Assembly (NCBI GenBank): GCA_035275265.1
Contig: DATENC010000008.1
Coordinates: 124,001 to 188,000, forward strand
Length of the DNA stretch: 64,000 nt
Direction: 5' to 3'
Source: JACQAP01 sp035275265
GTDB lineage: Bacteria > Pseudomonadota > Gammaproteobacteria > Burkholderiales > JACQAP01
The translations under genes were made by a program, and so were the position numbers. This document shows positions 63,358-64,000 of the stretch, piece after piece; position 1 is the stretch's first letter, and each line of letters opens with the position of its first letter. A model generated the notes under the pieces. It was not told where the DNA came from, ran no database searches, and worked only from the letters and a program-made list of their open reading frames with translations.

Positions 63358-64000
63358 ATGGCTCTCGCAGATTTCTTTTCGGCTGACTACCGTTCTGCAA
63401 GGGCACGCTTTGTACTTGCCGCGGACCGGCACAGTTGGCGGCGCCAGGTATATGACATCGGCGTTGACGGTCCGGCCGGGGAGTCCCTGAGCATCGACAT
63501 GGCGGCGCTCGGCAGCCCGTCTGCCGAGAATGTCGTAGTCATTTCTTCCGGGTTGCACGGCGTGGAAGGGTTTTTCGGGTCCGCTGTGCAACTTGCCTTT
63601 ATCGAACAGCATTCCGCCGGGCTTGGGCTTACGTCCAACGCAGCAATCATCCTTGTTCACGCCCTCAATCCGTTCGGTTTTGCCTGGCGACGCCGATGGA
63701 ACGAAAACAATGTAGACCTGAATCGAAATTTCCTGACGGACTACTCCTTCCCTGATCGGGATCCCGAATACCTGGACAGCCGCAACGCCTACGCTCGCCT
63801 GTACCGCTTGCTCAATCCTGGACGCCCTCCGTCACGCATCGAACCTTACGCAATGAAGGCGCTCGCCGCGATTTTCTCGCAAGGTTGGGCGGAGCGCGCA
63901 CGCCTGCCGTCGGGCCATCGACCTGCGCCGGTTGCAATCGGCGCAATACTCGGTCTCGGGCTCGCGCAACTGCGCAAGACCATTCCAGTCGGGCAATACG
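63358..64000 (+). CDS. DUF2817 (M14-like peptidase family) protein, cut by the right edge
   Basis: 214 residues visible, starting ATG 63358 with CAGGAG just upstream. VVVISSGLHGVEGFFGSAVQ and NENNVDLNRNF are the DUF2817 blocks, which resemble the zinc-carboxypeptidase (M14) core with an HxxE-type pair (H-G-V-E). Likely a cytoplasmic metal peptidase or deacylase. It lies 28 bases after putA and may be coexpressed. The C-terminal part is outside the window. Confidence 0.85.
   Translation, partial: MALADFFSADYRSARARFVLAADRHSWRRQVYDIGVDGPAGESLSIDMAALGSPSAENVVVISSGLHGVEGFFGSAVQLAFIEQHSAGLGLTSNAAIILVHALNPFGFAWRRRWNENNVDLNRNFLTDYSFPDRDPEYLDSRNAYARLYRLLNPGRPPSRIEPYAMKALAAIFSQGWAERARLPSGHRPAPVAIGAILGLGLAQLRKTIPVGQY

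Overview
This window reads as a contiguous piece of a GC-rich proteobacterial chromosome, most likely a betaproteobacterium of the Burkholderiales type from soil or sediment. That placement is inferred from the fused malic enzyme/phosphotransacetylase, the PutA and PreT/PreA types, several Liv-type amino-acid importers and codon use; no rRNA or tRNA gene was recognised to confirm it. No insertion sequence, prophage, CRISPR array or plasmid gene was seen. Gene density is high. The two window ends cut an ABC exporter (left) and a DUF2817 protein (right).

1-16.5 kb is a housekeeping and stress block: ABC exporter, malic enzyme, an outer-membrane beta-barrel protein, a semialdehyde dehydrogenase, an XRE regulator, an aminotransferase, OsmC, threonine dehydratase, META-domain, DUF2237, a periplasmic helical protein and a GNAT acetyltransferase. 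A two-gene unit of unknown function (von Willebrand A-like lipoprotein plus a large membrane protein), several very small genes and a cold-shock gene with a long leader close the block.

16.7-33.3 kb is the most coherent region. It is a long minus-strand cluster for reductive pyrimidine (uracil/thymine) or hydantoin-type breakdown. It carries both dihydropyrimidine dehydrogenase subunits (PreT, PreA), dihydropyrimidinase, a nitrilase-fold beta-ureidopropionase, a second metal-dependent carbamoyl amidase, an asparaginase-family protein and DUF3830. A COG0523/CobW GTPase with an unknown CxxC mini-protein, a complete spermidine/putrescine-type ABC importer, an ornithine-cyclodeaminase-family protein and a polysaccharide-deacetylase-family protein belong to the same run. 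A divergent GntR/FCD regulator sits at the head, and a near-consensus sigma70 promoter whose -10 lies inside a perfect palindrome faces the cluster. The parts suggest import of a cyclic amide or ureide, ring reduction, ring opening and decarbamoylation to a beta-amino acid. No beta-alanine aminotransferase is seen in the cluster.

33.4-44.8 kb is mixed: a SnoaL-like protein, two transport or hydrolase genes (YbfB-type MFS, N-acyl-D-amino-acid deacylase), an HtrA-like protein that has lost all three catalytic residues, a TPR protein, a cupin, a phospholipid-methyltransferase-like enzyme, a SleB-type wall hydrolase, a DUF2189 membrane protein, aspartate dehydrogenase and a RidA-like protein.

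44.8-60.1 kb holds two complete branched-chain-amino-acid-type (Liv) ABC importers on opposite strands. Around them are an OFA-like MFS transporter, an aldo/keto reductase, a beta-hydroxyacid dehydrogenase and a flavin monooxygenase resembling 2,6-dihydroxypyridine hydroxylase. The first Liv operon contains a striking long inverted repeat between the binding-protein gene and the ATPase genes. 60.3-63.3 kb is a PutA lacking the DNA-binding domain, followed by the truncated DUF2817 gene. Taken together, the window is devoted to scavenging and breaking down nitrogen-containing small molecules.
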